A DNA stretch of 24,099 nt from an uncultured Peptococcaceae bacterium (GTDB lineage Bacteria; Bacillota; Peptococcia; Peptococcales; Peptococcaceae). Numbering within the stretch: the first letter of the stretch is position 1; the number at the start of each line of letters is the position of its first letter. The DNA lies in assembly GCA_958451915.1 (NCBI GenBank), contig CAUDRX010000011.1:1-24099 (forward strand). The letters are read 5' to 3'. The translations under genes were made by a program, and so were the position numbers. Of this stretch, positions 1 to 7,580 are shown piece after piece. The notes under the pieces are model-generated. The model did no database searches. It was given only the letters and a program-made list of their open reading frames with translations, and was not told the origin of the DNA.

Positions 1-1188
1 TGCGTTTAATGGTTCATTTTCTTTGCGCAATTCTTCAAGATCTTGGGTCAGTTCAGATATTTTTGTCTTATCCTCTTTAGAAGTATCTGCTTTTACAGTC
101 TCTGTGATTTCCCGCCATTCTTCAGCACGCTGGTTCCAAAATTTCTCTTCAGCTTTAAGTTTATTTATCCGTTCTTGCACTGAAGTTAACTCAGGAATGC
201 GATCCTTAATTTGGTCAAAATAGTTGATTGCGACTTCTTTCGTCAGAACTTTTTTTATTTCTTCATTCTCTAGAGCATACTGCACTATGCTACTTACATA
301 TTCCTCTTTTTGGCTAATTCCTTTAAGTAGAGTGTGTATCTTCGATATACGGTCATCTGTAAACTGCACTCCAAAACCGCTTGCAGAAAGCTGGTGTACC
401 ATTTCCTTAAGCTTGCGCACCTGATCACGTGTGTAAGAGTTTTCCGTACGCAGTGAATCAATAAAACTATCAATTAGCGTTATTTCATTTATCCAATCAT
501 ACTGGATTTCACACTCTTCAGGAGAAGGGATTGAAGACATTGGAATGAGGATAAGAGCTTCTTGATCATTCTGGTCTTCAATCACCAAAAGTTCGTCATT
601 ATAGTTTATCGCACTATATTCACCAACACTATACTGATAATCCTTCATACCATTAAGCGGAATTTTTTCTTCTTCTGCCTCTCCACACTCAAAAGGACCA
701 TACAATATATTTTCGTATCTCAGCAAAACAAGAGTTGTACGGACTTCAAAATCAGGTGCCGGTATCGAACGCTCTTTTTGAAGAACTTCAATATTGTTAT
801 TAACATCAATAATTTGATAGTAACCTTTACCGGAAAATTTTTCTATCCAAATCCCAGAATTGGTTCTCCCAAAATTAAAGTTGTACCTAAGACTGTACAT
901 ATTGTTTCCGTCATAGTTCGGATTAGGATCATCCTCATTGATTTTCAAACTAACAAAGGAACCAAATCTATTAAAAATATCCTCCGCAGTTTCACCGCCA
1001 TAGATATTAACTCTAATAGCACCGTGCTTTGGGAAATCCTCAGGGTTAATTAAATCAACACTTTCTTTATTTACCAATACACGTGGATAAACATAGCACA
1101 CAGTATTATCTTTATCTGGATTATAATACTCCGGATCAAACCAAAGCCACGCTAAGATATCCTTATTTCTATATCCTTTCAAACCCAT
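1..1188 (-). CDS. Unknown protein with C-terminal coiled coil, N-terminal 396 residues (gene continues past the left edge)
   Basis: Reading the minus strand from ATG at 1188 gives 396 codons without a stop to base 1, so the 3' end lies outside the window. The start is set by AAAGGAG seven bases upstream. The first ~230 residues are a mixed, beta-rich region beginning MGLKGYRNKDILAWLWFDPE, with many Asn, Asp, Tyr and Glu. From about residue 240 the sequence becomes helical and charged, and the last ~60 residues (VQERINKLKAEEKFW, then Lys/Glu-rich repeats) look like a coiled coil. There is no signal peptide or membrane segment, so it is probably cytoplasmic. I do not recognise a family. Codons are clearly AT-richer (many ATA, AGA, AAT, TTA) than in guaA next door, which suggests horizontal acquisition. 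An N-terminal part of a larger ATPase or defence-type protein is possible but unsupported. Confidence 0.8.
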   Translation of the reverse strand, partial: MGLKGYRNKDILAWLWFDPEYYNPDKDNTVCYVYPRVLVNKESVDLINPEDFPKHGAIRVNIYGGETAEDIFNRFGSFVSLKINEDDPNPNYDGNNMYSLRYNFNFGRTNSGIWIEKFSGKGYYQIIDVNNNIEVLQKERSIPAPDFEVRTTLVLLRYENILYGPFECGEAEEEKIPLNGMKDYQYSVGEYSAINYNDELLVIEDQNDQEALILIPMSSIPSPEECEIQYDWINEITLIDSFIDSLRTENSYTRDQVRKLKEMVHQLSASGFGVQFTDDRISKIHTLLKGISQKEEYVSSIVQYALENEEIKKVLTKEVAINYFDQIKDRIPELTSVQERINKLKAEEKFWNQRAEEWREITETVKADTSKEDKTKISELTQDLEELRKENEPLNA

Positions 1189-1271
1189 TGATTTGCTCCT
1201 TTCTAAACATAATATTTCTCAGTCTCAAAGTTAAAGATCTCAGACGTACGATATTTCCCAATTTAAATTCA

Positions 1272-1280
1272 ATTATATCA
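1272..1280 (-). promoter_or_regulatory. Extended -10 promoter for the left-edge gene
   Basis: On the minus strand TGATATAAT is an extended -10 element (TGN-TATAAT) with no convincing -35. It would start a transcript near 1265, with a leader of about 77 bases before the ATG at 1188. The surrounding DNA, 1189-1367, is AT-rich and otherwise holds no gene. Confidence 0.45.
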
Positions 1281-1367
1281 TTAGCAACGTAATTTTTCTA
1301 TATTTTCAACAGATTCTAAAAATATCCCAGAAGGATAATAGAAAAATCCTTCCAAGGGTCCAAACGC

Positions 1368-1397
1368 AAAAAAGCCTCCAGAAAATCCTGAAGGCTT
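1368..1397 (-). terminator. Intrinsic terminator of hpt-guaA
   Basis: On the minus strand an AAGCCT/AGGCTT stem (ten pairs, one mismatch, A-rich loop) is followed by six Ts. It lies 22 bases past the guaA stop codon. Confidence 0.85.
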
Positions 1398-1418
1398 GAA
1401 AAGTATGACAGTAACACA

Positions 1419-2957
1419 TCACTCCCACTCGATGGTTGATGGTGGCTTGCTGGTGATATCGTAAACGATACGGTTGATGTGGTCAACTTCATTGACGATG
1501 CGGCTGGAGATCTTGTCGAGCACATCGTATGGGATGCGTGCCCAGTCGGCGGTCATGAAGTCGGTGGTGGTGACGCCGCGAAGGGCGAGGGTGTAGTCGT
1601 AGGTGCGGAAATCGCCCATGACGCCGACGGTGCGGGTCGAGGTCAGGACTGCGAAGTACTGGTTGATGGAACGATCGAGACCGGCACTTGCGATCTCTTC
1701 ACGATAAATGGCGTCGGCATCGCGGAGGATGTCGAGTTTGTCCCTGGTGATCTCGCCCATGACGCGGATGGCAAGGCCTGGGCCTGGGAATGGCTGGCGC
1801 CATACGAGGTAATCGGCAAGACCGAGCTCGATCCCGAGCTGGCGCACTTCATCTTTGAAGAGCATACGCAGCGGCTCGATGAGGCCTTTGAAATCAACAA
1901 CTGCCGGCAGACCGCCAACGTTGTGATGACTCTTGATGACGGCAGCATCGCCGGTACCGCTCTCGATAACGTCTGGGTAAATGGTCCCCTGGGCGAGGTA
2001 ATCGACGGCGCCGATCTTGCGCCCTTCATCTTCGAAAACGCGGATAAACTCTTCGCCGATGATCTTGCGCTTGCGTTCTGGATCGGTGACGCCTTCAAGC
2101 TTGCCAAGGAAGCGATCGGCGGCGTCAACACGGATGAAGTTCATGCCGCTGTTTGCAAAGGCGGCTTCCACTTCATCGCCCTCGTTCTTGCGCATGAGGC
2201 CATGATCGACGAAGATGCAGGTGAGCTGGCTGCCGACAGCTTTGGAGATGAGCTGTGCTGCCACAGAACTGTCCACACCGCCGGAGAGGGCGAGCAGCAC
2301 TTTGCCGTCGCCGACTTTGGCACGGATGTCTTCGATGGCGCGCTTGGCATAGTTGGCCATGGTCCAGTCGGCGTCGCAGTGGCAAACTTCCATCAGGAAG
2401 TTCCTGAGCATGGCGGTGCCGTTTTCAGTGTGATTGACTTCTGGGTGATACTGCATGGCGTAGAGGCCCTTTTCCACATTCGCCATGGCTGCGACCGGGC
2501 AGTCGGCGGTATGAGCGATGGCTGTGAAGCCCTCTGGCATCTCTGCCACGTAATCGACGTGACTCATCCAGGTGATCGCACTGTCAGGCAGACCTTTAAA
2601 CAATGCAGCACTGGTGTCAAAATGGGTTTCCGTCTTACCAAACTCGCGCTTATCAGCTGCTTCGACCTTGCCGCCAAGGGTATGGGCCATGAGCTGCATG
2701 CCATAGCACAGCCCCAGCACTGGAATGCCCAGTTCAAAAATACGGCGTTCTATCTGAGGTGCGCCTTCACCATAAACGCTGTTTGGACCACCAGTAAAGA
2801 TGATGCCCTTTGGCTGCTTTTCTTCAATGGCAGCAAGAGCTTTATTGAACGGCACGACTTCGCAATAGACGTTGCACTCACGCACACGGCGTGCGATCAG
2901 TTGGTTATACTGGCCGCCGAAATCGACGACGATGACCAGTTCCTGTTTGTTTTCCAC
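1419..2957 (-). CDS. guaA: GMP synthase (glutamine-hydrolysing)
   Basis: Converts XMP, glutamine and ATP to GMP in the cytoplasm, the last step of guanine nucleotide synthesis. The 512 residues match the usual length. The N-terminal class I glutamine amidotransferase domain has nucleophile Cys84 in GLCYGMQ and partners His171 and Glu173 in QYHPEVNHTENG. The ATP-pyrophosphatase domain has the PP-loop SGGVDS at 225-230. The C-terminal dimerisation domain ends in the hallmark PPSTIEWE. The start is GTG at 2957, two bases after the hpt stop, and its GAGGAGG ribosome-binding site lies inside the last codons of hpt, so the two are probably translationally coupled. Terminated at 1368-1397. Identification is secure. 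Confidence 0.97.
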   Translation of the reverse strand: MENKQELVIVVDFGGQYNQLIARRVRECNVYCEVVPFNKALAAIEEKQPKGIIFTGGPNSVYGEGAPQIERRIFELGIPVLGLCYGMQLMAHTLGGKVEAADKREFGKTETHFDTSAALFKGLPDSAITWMSHVDYVAEMPEGFTAIAHTADCPVAAMANVEKGLYAMQYHPEVNHTENGTAMLRNFLMEVCHCDADWTMANYAKRAIEDIRAKVGDGKVLLALSGGVDSSVAAQLISKAVGSQLTCIFVDHGLMRKNEGDEVEAAFANSGMNFIRVDAADRFLGKLEGVTDPERKRKIIGEEFIRVFEDEGRKIGAVDYLAQGTIYPDVIESGTGDAAVIKSHHNVGGLPAVVDFKGLIEPLRMLFKDEVRQLGIELGLADYLVWRQPFPGPGLAIRVMGEITRDKLDILRDADAIYREEIASAGLDRSINQYFAVLTSTRTVGVMGDFRTYDYTLALRGVTTTDFMTADWARIPYDVLDKISSRIVNEVDHINRIVYDITSKPPSTIEWE

Positions 2958-2959
2958 GA

Positions 2960-3508
2960 TTATTTCTCCTCCTCTTCAAATACGATCGCGCAGATATCCG
3001 GCAATTCACGGTACTGACCGTCAAAATCCAGCCCGTAACCAATGACGAATTTATCCGGCACTTCCAGTCCGAGATAGTCCACCGCCATCTCCACCTCCCG
3101 GCGCTCCGGCTTGCTCAAAAAACAGCAGGTCGCCACGCTTGCCGGGTGAAAATCGGCGATCGTGTTCTTGATGGCAGCAAGGGTATGCCCACTGTCAATG
3201 ATGTCATCAACGAGGATGACATCGCATCCCGAGAGATCATCAAAGCTTCTGTACTTGATGTTCACCTTGCCGCTGGACACGGTGCCGCTACCATAGCTCG
3301 ATGCCACCATCGTCTCCAGGCGCAGCGGCCGGTCAATGGCACGGATGAGATCGGCCGTAAATGGGATCGCCCCCTTGAGGATCGAGATCACCACCAACGG
3401 ACGTAATGATTTTTTTGAATAATCTTCCGTGATCTGTCTGCCCATCTCCTGCACCCGTCTGGCGATGGTCTCACGGTCGATCAGGATTTCTTTCCTATAG
3501 CGCTCCAA
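2960..3508 (-). CDS. hpt: Hypoxanthine phosphoribosyltransferase
   Basis: Salvages hypoxanthine (and often guanine) with PRPP to IMP/GMP in the cytoplasm. At 182 residues it has the usual length. The PRPP-binding signature VILVDDIIDSGHT lies at residues 97-109, the ISILKGAIPF loop at 41-50, and the conserved GLDFDGQYRELP tail near the C-terminus. I chose the TTG start at 3508 because GGGAGG lies about six bases upstream and the N-terminus (MERYRKEILID) fits the family. First gene of a two-gene operon with guaA, so purine salvage feeds the GMP branch. I saw no convincing promoter upstream; a TATGAT hexamer near 3556 lacks a -35 at proper spacing. Confidence 0.95.
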   Translation of the reverse strand: MERYRKEILIDRETIARRVQEMGRQITEDYSKKSLRPLVVISILKGAIPFTADLIRAIDRPLRLETMVASSYGSGTVSSGKVNIKYRSFDDLSGCDVILVDDIIDSGHTLAAIKNTIADFHPASVATCCFLSKPERREVEMAVDYLGLEVPDKFVIGYGLDFDGQYRELPDICAIVFEEEEK

Positions 3509-3621
3509 GCTGTTTCCTCCCTATCATTCATCTGATAATCTTTAGTTTATCATAGTCGTCCCCTGCGGGCAACTGCGGCAAGCCTTCCAGCATCGATTTT
3601 TCGCCGTCACTGCGCCGTCTG

Positions 3622-3630
3622 TGCTATAAT
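3622..3630 (+). promoter_or_regulatory. Extended -10 promoter of the 102-residue protein
   Basis: TGCTATAAT is a perfect extended -10, 32 bases before the ATG at 3663. No good -35 is present at 17 bases, as is common for extended -10 promoters. Confidence 0.55.
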
Positions 3631-3662
3631 AAAAGGAGCGTTCACTGAAAGGAGATTTTGCC

Positions 3663-3971
3663 ATGACCCGCGACGAAGAAACGTATTTTCTGCGGCTCAT
3701 GCAGGTCGCAGACCGCGACACACTGCTCGAGCATTTTACATTGAAAGAGCATCTCACTAACGCCGACGGCTCTCGTGAGATGCGTTTTGAGGCCCATTAC
3801 GGCCATGACGAAGGCTATCTGAACATCAAATATGACGCCCAGACCCGGGAACTCCTGATCTGCGAGATGAATGTCGGGTTCCCGACCATGATCGGCCTCA
3901 ACCGCAGTCCCCTCGAGCTGCGCATCCTCTGCGAGCATGTTCTCGATCTTCTCGGTGACCTTGACGCCTGA
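3663..3971 (+). CDS. Small acidic protein of unknown function (102 residues)
   Basis: A stand-alone gene with a clear GAAAGGAG ribosome-binding site, its own extended -10 promoter and its own terminator, so it is very likely real. The protein is hydrophilic and acidic, without signal peptide, membrane segment or cysteine cluster (one Cys in LLICEMNVGFP, one near the end). Secondary structure looks alpha-beta-beta-alpha: helix at about 4-28, strands around EMRFEAHYG and YLNIKYD, and a C-terminal helix LELRILCEHVLDLLGDL. I do not recognise the family. It is divergent from hpt, with no sign of shared function. Confidence 0.8.
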   Translation: MTRDEETYFLRLMQVADRDTLLEHFTLKEHLTNADGSREMRFEAHYGHDEGYLNIKYDAQTRELLICEMNVGFPTMIGLNRSPLELRILCEHVLDLLGDLDA

Positions 3972-3976
3972 CGCCC

Positions 3977-4004
3977 GCCCCTTTCGGATGAAAGGGGCTT
4001 TTTT
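3977..4004 (+). terminator. Intrinsic terminator
   Basis: An 8-bp GCCCCTTT/AAAGGGGC stem with a six-base loop is followed by six Ts, five bases after the stop codon of the 102-residue protein. Confidence 0.9.
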
Positions 4005-4043
4005 GCGCGACGGGGCAGTATTGTACAGGCCGATTTCATCAGA

Positions 4044-4079
4044 TAAAAATACGCCAGGACCGCATCGGTCCTGGCGTAT
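4044..4079 (-). terminator. Intrinsic terminator of the phosphodiesterase-family gene
   Basis: A long GC-rich stem (ATACGCCAGGACC and its complement, three-base loop) is followed on the minus strand by TTTTTA. It lies 20 bases past the stop codon at 4099. Confidence 0.9.
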
Positions 4080-4098
4080 CCATCCGCTTATCAATATT

Positions 4099-6120
4099 TC
4101 ACTGTTCCAGGATCTGGTAGACCGGCGCACCTTCACATTGTGCAGGCATCCGGACCCCTGCAAGCGTAGCGATCGTTGGCGTTACATCCACTTCCCTGAT
4201 CACACGCTCCGTCTTATAGCCTGTCTTGATCCCCTCGCCTGCCGCAATAAAGATCGGTGATACGGAGGTATCTCTGTAGCCACGTGCTGTTGGCATCGAA
4301 TCACCATGTACACGGTTAAAACCTTCTGCCAGCATATACACGATATCCCCACACTCATCACCGTTCATACCGATGATGGCCGCCTCACGATTCCGTAAAG
4401 CCAGCGCGATGACCCTGCGCCCGGTCTTCGGATCGCGGTAATTGTAAAGGTCACTGATGATCTGATCTTCCAGCAAATATTGGTCCTCTGGCCGCACGCA
4501 TCCTGTCTCATTCCTGCCTATGAGGTTGATCCAGATATGGCCGGCACGGGAAGCAACCGCCCGCGTTTTTTCCCAATCGATCTTTCTCAGTTCTTTTCCA
4601 TCAGCATCCTTTTCCAGAACAGTATAGCCAAGTTCCTGCATCACCCGAACATTAACACCATACGCATCCCCGATCAGCGGTGGTTCATCCGGGATCGTCG
4701 TCATAAGACCATGATCAGAAACGATAAAGATCGTCCATCCTTTATCCAGATAATCCATGAAGCTCCCTAAGTATTCATCCGTTTGACGGTATACTTCCTG
4801 CATAAAGCCCTGGTACTGTTCTTCATCATTACCTCGATCTTCTCTATGCTTTCCAAGATGCCAGAAGAAGTGACCGCAGGCATCAACATTATGGATGTGG
4901 GTAAATATCATCTCATATACATCTTCATCCATCAAATGATGCAAGGCTGCTGATTGCCACTGTGTATATTTTTCCCAACAAGGCAGCATGAACCGTTCAA
5001 CGATCTGTGGGTTCATCCCGCCGCCTGCTGCCACTGGCGGAAGAAGACCTGCGTGATCGATCACCTCCTGATAGAGAGACCTTGGATGCCACACATCGTT
5101 GTCATCGATATTCATCGCCACCCCCGTCCAAAGATGCACACGGCTCCCGTCGTCTTCCATATCCAGGATGCAAAAGTGACGATTTGCCCGCAGCGTAGCG
5201 CCCGTCTCCGTTTTGATCTCATCGACCACGTTAAAAGTCACAGCATCTTTTTCGACCACTGCCACTAAACCCTTCTCGGTCTTTGATCGATAGATCGCCA
5301 CTTTTTCAAAGATACCTTCGTCGTTTGGCTGGAGCAGACAATATCTTTTTATCAATCCTGACGATAGGATGATCGCAAACTCTTTCGCGCCTGTGGTATC
5401 AAAATCCCACCCTTCTGCCGGCCGGATCGGTGACTGCACAAGGTCTGGCACCATCGCTTCCAGAGCCAGTTCACCTTCTTCATGTGACAACATGATATTC
5501 GTCACTGGTTGATTCCCGACGGATGCATCAGCAATATCCAGGTCCTGTTCTTCGGCATCTTCGACATCAAGATCTGTGATAATGCATCCAGCGCCATTAG
5601 ACTCGGTTTTTGCTTTTGGTTGATAGCTCAAGCCATCGATCGTTTCATCGGCAATAATGTTCTTCTCCCAGTCTACGATCGCATTACCATATTGGATGAT
5701 CGGCGGGCTCGTCCCATCAACAACGTGCAGATATTCGCTGTCGAGAGATGGCGGCCAGGAGCTTCCCGGCCAATGCCACACCAATGTTCGCCTGCCTTCT
5801 TCTGCAAATACATTCCATAATTGTTCTGCCTTGCATTTTCTTGAATCAAATGCATAGACAAGGGTGTCCAGATGTTCCAGATCCTGGTTCCAAAAATCCG
5901 TGATCCCATGGGTGGCCGGATACGCACCTGTAGCCAGAGTAGTCCACATTGGCGGCGTGACAGTCGGCATCGCTCCGAGCATGACGAGATCTTCCCGACA
6001 TGCACCTCTTTCGATGTACTTCCTGATATTTGGCAGCATGCCTTTCGCTAGATACTTTCGCGTCAATGAGGGATCCATACCATCTACACCCAAAACAAGG
6101 ATCTTTCGTTTTTCAGCCAT
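4099..6120 (-). CDS. Type I phosphodiesterase / nucleotide pyrophosphatase family enzyme (alkaline phosphatase superfamily)
   Basis: A 673-residue two-metal hydrolase of the alkaline phosphatase superfamily. The N-terminus has the first metal aspartate in LVLGVDGMDP (Asp13). The signature PTVTPPMWTTLATG is at 52-65, with likely nucleophile Thr55, followed by YPATHGI. A second metal set is His408/His410-x2-Asp413-x3-His417 (HIHNVDACGH), and SDHG lies at 468-471. A C-terminal RVHGDSMP and VDVTPTIATLAG complete the fold. Residues ~150-390 form a family-specific insert. No signal peptide is visible, so it is probably cytoplasmic, unlike secreted NPPs. The substrate (phosphodiester, phosphonate or phosphoglycerate) cannot be told. 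ATG at 6120 has AGGAG ten bases upstream. It is divergent from a LysR regulator that may control it. Confidence 0.88.
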   Translation of the reverse strand: MAEKRKILVLGVDGMDPSLTRKYLAKGMLPNIRKYIERGACREDLVMLGAMPTVTPPMWTTLATGAYPATHGITDFWNQDLEHLDTLVYAFDSRKCKAEQLWNVFAEEGRRTLVWHWPGSSWPPSLDSEYLHVVDGTSPPIIQYGNAIVDWEKNIIADETIDGLSYQPKAKTESNGAGCIITDLDVEDAEEQDLDIADASVGNQPVTNIMLSHEEGELALEAMVPDLVQSPIRPAEGWDFDTTGAKEFAIILSSGLIKRYCLLQPNDEGIFEKVAIYRSKTEKGLVAVVEKDAVTFNVVDEIKTETGATLRANRHFCILDMEDDGSRVHLWTGVAMNIDDNDVWHPRSLYQEVIDHAGLLPPVAAGGGMNPQIVERFMLPCWEKYTQWQSAALHHLMDEDVYEMIFTHIHNVDACGHFFWHLGKHREDRGNDEEQYQGFMQEVYRQTDEYLGSFMDYLDKGWTIFIVSDHGLMTTIPDEPPLIGDAYGVNVRVMQELGYTVLEKDADGKELRKIDWEKTRAVASRAGHIWINLIGRNETGCVRPEDQYLLEDQIISDLYNYRDPKTGRRVIALALRNREAAIIGMNGDECGDIVYMLAEGFNRVHGDSMPTARGYRDTSVSPIFIAAGEGIKTGYKTERVIREVDVTPTIATLAGVRMPAQCEGAPVYQILEQ

Positions 6121-6139
6121 TTTATCTCAACTCCTATCC

Positions 6140-6148
6140 TGCTATAAT
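6140..6148 (+). promoter_or_regulatory. Extended -10 promoter toward the LysR gene
   Basis: TGCTATAAT on the plus strand, about 117 bases before the chosen GTG start of the regulator. It lies downstream of the opposing promoter at 6177-6185, so the two transcripts would overlap by roughly 15 bases, an arrangement that suits mutual control. Confidence 0.45.
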
Positions 6149-6176
6149 TCAAAAGGCACTAATATTATTTGTACCA

Positions 6177-6185
6177 ATTATACCA
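6177..6185 (-). promoter_or_regulatory. Extended -10 promoter toward the phosphodiesterase-family gene
   Basis: TGGTATAAT on the minus strand, with the expected start near 6170 and a ~50-base leader before ATG at 6120. No matching -35 at 17 bases, which fits activation by the adjacent LysR protein, though no clear T-N11-A operator could be singled out. Confidence 0.5.
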
Positions 6186-6264
6186 GATCCTACATCGTGA
6201 TCGTTACAAAACCTTTCAACACTTGCAGATTTATACAAACGATATTTGTAGAAGGAGGCACCCA

Positions 6265-7188
6265 GTGACACTTGAGCAATTAACATATCTTGTCGAAATA
6301 GCCAAATATCATTCCATGAGCACTGCCGCAAAAGAACTGCATATGACCCAGCAAAACATCAGTCATGCTGTAAAAAAACTCGAAACCGAACTCGATCTGA
6401 TGCTCTTTGAGCGTACCCCGCAAGGTGTCCGTCCCACTCAGAACGGGCGGATGATCATTGATTCTGCGCAGAGGATCTTGAATGAGATCAATGACATAAA
6501 GGAATATGCTTCCAGATCGAACGCTCGTCTCTCTGAAGCCGATGAAGAACAGATCAAAGGGGATATCCACCTGTTATTAGCACCATATTTTGCCCGAGAA
6601 CCACTCATGAACATGGTCAACAGATTTCTAAAAGACCATCCATTGGTCAATCTCGATCTCTACGTTAATTCCACTATGAGCATTCTGGAAAGTTCAAAGA
6701 ATGATAAAAGATTCATCGCATTGGTCAATATGACTGCCAACCAATTAGCTGTTATACAGAAAAGCGAAACACCATTACATTGTGAAGTCATCAGCAGCGA
6801 TCAGCTTGTGATCCTTGCCAATGCCCATTCTAAGATTGGCCAGCAAAAGAGTGTCTCGATCAGCAAATTACTAAAGCAGCGTCTATTGTTTTATAATGAT
6901 TCACGTGTCCAGGACGATTGGCTATTGGAATGTTTCAGAACATACGGCGAACCTCAAACGGTTATCCGAACCAACAATATTGAAATGGGGGTCACCAGCT
7001 TAAAGAATGATGTCGCCATCCTTCCCATGGCAAAAGCAGCAACAAGTCATTTTGCGACCGACGAATATATCGCCATGATACCAGTTCGTCCACGCGTTGA
7101 TGTATTTAATGTATTTCTCAAACCACATGACCATGAAATGCAGGCTGCAGAAAGGCTCCTGTTGCAGCAGATCAGAAGCAGCATTTGA
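6265..7188 (+). CDS. LysR-family transcriptional regulator
   Basis: A 307-residue DNA-binding regulator. The N-terminal winged helix-turn-helix is typical (MTLEQLTYLVEIAKYHSMS, then AAKELHMTQQNISHAVKKLE, then LFERTPQGVRPTQNG; residues 1-65), followed by a linker helix and a periplasmic-binding-protein-like effector domain. I chose GTG at 6265 over an upstream in-frame ATG at 6169 because GGAGG lies eight bases before it and the family begins exactly at this residue. It is transcribed divergently from the phosphodiesterase-family gene, the classical LysR arrangement, so that gene is the likeliest target. The effector is unknown. No terminator of its own is visible before the rpsU terminator. 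Confidence 0.92.
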   Translation: MTLEQLTYLVEIAKYHSMSTAAKELHMTQQNISHAVKKLETELDLMLFERTPQGVRPTQNGRMIIDSAQRILNEINDIKEYASRSNARLSEADEEQIKGDIHLLLAPYFAREPLMNMVNRFLKDHPLVNLDLYVNSTMSILESSKNDKRFIALVNMTANQLAVIQKSETPLHCEVISSDQLVILANAHSKIGQQKSVSISKLLKQRLLFYNDSRVQDDWLLECFRTYGEPQTVIRTNNIEMGVTSLKNDVAILPMAKAATSHFATDEYIAMIPVRPRVDVFNVFLKPHDHEMQAAERLLLQQIRSSI

Positions 7189-7211
7189 TCATCATCACAC
7201 TAAAAATGCAC

Positions 7212-7244
7212 AAAAAAATCGACCGTGGCATCACCACGGTCGAT
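7212..7244 (-). terminator. Intrinsic terminator of rpsU
   Basis: An 11-bp stem (ATCGACCGTGG and complement, five-base loop) is followed on the minus strand by seven Ts. It is 3 bases from the zero-frame stop but 20 from the stop of the frame-corrected S21 reading. Converging lysR transcripts may also be slowed here. Confidence 0.88.
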
Positions 7245-7247
7245 CTG

Positions 7248-7445
7248 TTATGCGCACAAAAGATCAATAGGATTTTCTGCGATTGTTCTTTCTAGCGGCT
7301 TCAGATTTTTTCTTACGCTAGGCTTTTCATAATGTTCGCGCTTGCGGCATTCAGCGAGGACGCCAGATTTCTGGCAGGAACGCTTGAAGCGGCGTAATGC
7401 GCTATCTAATGATTCGTCCTTACGAACCTTAATTTCTGATGACAT
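7248..7445 (-). CDS. rpsU: Ribosomal protein S21, tail out of frame after residue ~46
   Basis: The small basic 30S protein S21. The first 46 residues (MSSEIKVRKDESLDSALRRF, SCQKSGVLAECRKREHYEKPSVRK) match the family. The annotated frame then ends in an unrelated tail, NLKPLERTIAENPIDLLCA. If one extra A is read in the run of six As, or the ribosome slips -1, the reading becomes KKSEAARKNNRRKSY and stops at TGA 7264-7266, giving a normal basic 60-residue S21. The slip point reads A-AAA-AAT in the zero frame, which fits the X-XXY-YYZ slippery heptamer. Options are a programmed frameshift or polymerase slippage, a true mutation, or a homopolymer sequencing error. Ribosome-binding site GGAGGGAGG precedes ATG at 7445. 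Confidence 0.93.
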   Translation of the reverse strand: MSSEIKVRKDESLDSALRRFKRSCQKSGVLAECRKREHYEKPSVRKNLKPLERTIAENPIDLLCA

Positions 7446-7468
7446 TGACTATTTCCCTCCCTCCGGAA

Positions 7469-7494
7469 TCAACAGGAGAAATCGGGACTGTTGA
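7469..7494 (-). promoter_or_regulatory. Inverted repeat in the rpsU leader
   Basis: TCAACAG and CTGTTGA (7 bp, 12-base loop) lie between the rpsU promoter and its ribosome-binding site at 7454-7462. It could form a leader hairpin used for feedback control of S21; this is inference. Confidence 0.4.
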
Positions 7495-7499
7495 TATCT

Positions 7500-7538
7500 G
7501 GACTTTGAACACAACAAATATTATATGATACAAAGTCC
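7500..7538. promoter_or_regulatory. 8-bp dyad flanking the rpsU -10 box
   Basis: GGACTTTG at 7500-7507 and its perfect complement CAAAGTCC at 7531-7538 are centred almost on the -10 hexamer (7520-7525). The position suits a repressor operator. Confidence 0.4.
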
Positions 7539-7548
7539 GTAAATGCAA
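7520..7548 (-). promoter_or_regulatory. SigmaA-type promoter of rpsU
   Basis: On the minus strand TTGCAT (7548-7543), a 17-base spacer and a perfect TATAAT (7525-7520). Expected start near 7513, leader about 68 bases. Confidence 0.8.
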
Positions 7549-7580
7549 GCATTATCGGCAATTTCTGCACATTTTATGCA

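Noticed and set aside
562..1053. Plus-strand open frame rich in Phe, Ile and Asn
   Set aside because: Shadow of the AT-rich minus-strand gene, no ribosome-binding site, low-complexity composition.
1479..3017. Long plus-strand open frame of 512 codons
   Set aside because: It is the antisense shadow of guaA; no ribosome-binding site, composition unlike a protein, and guaA is certain on the other strand.
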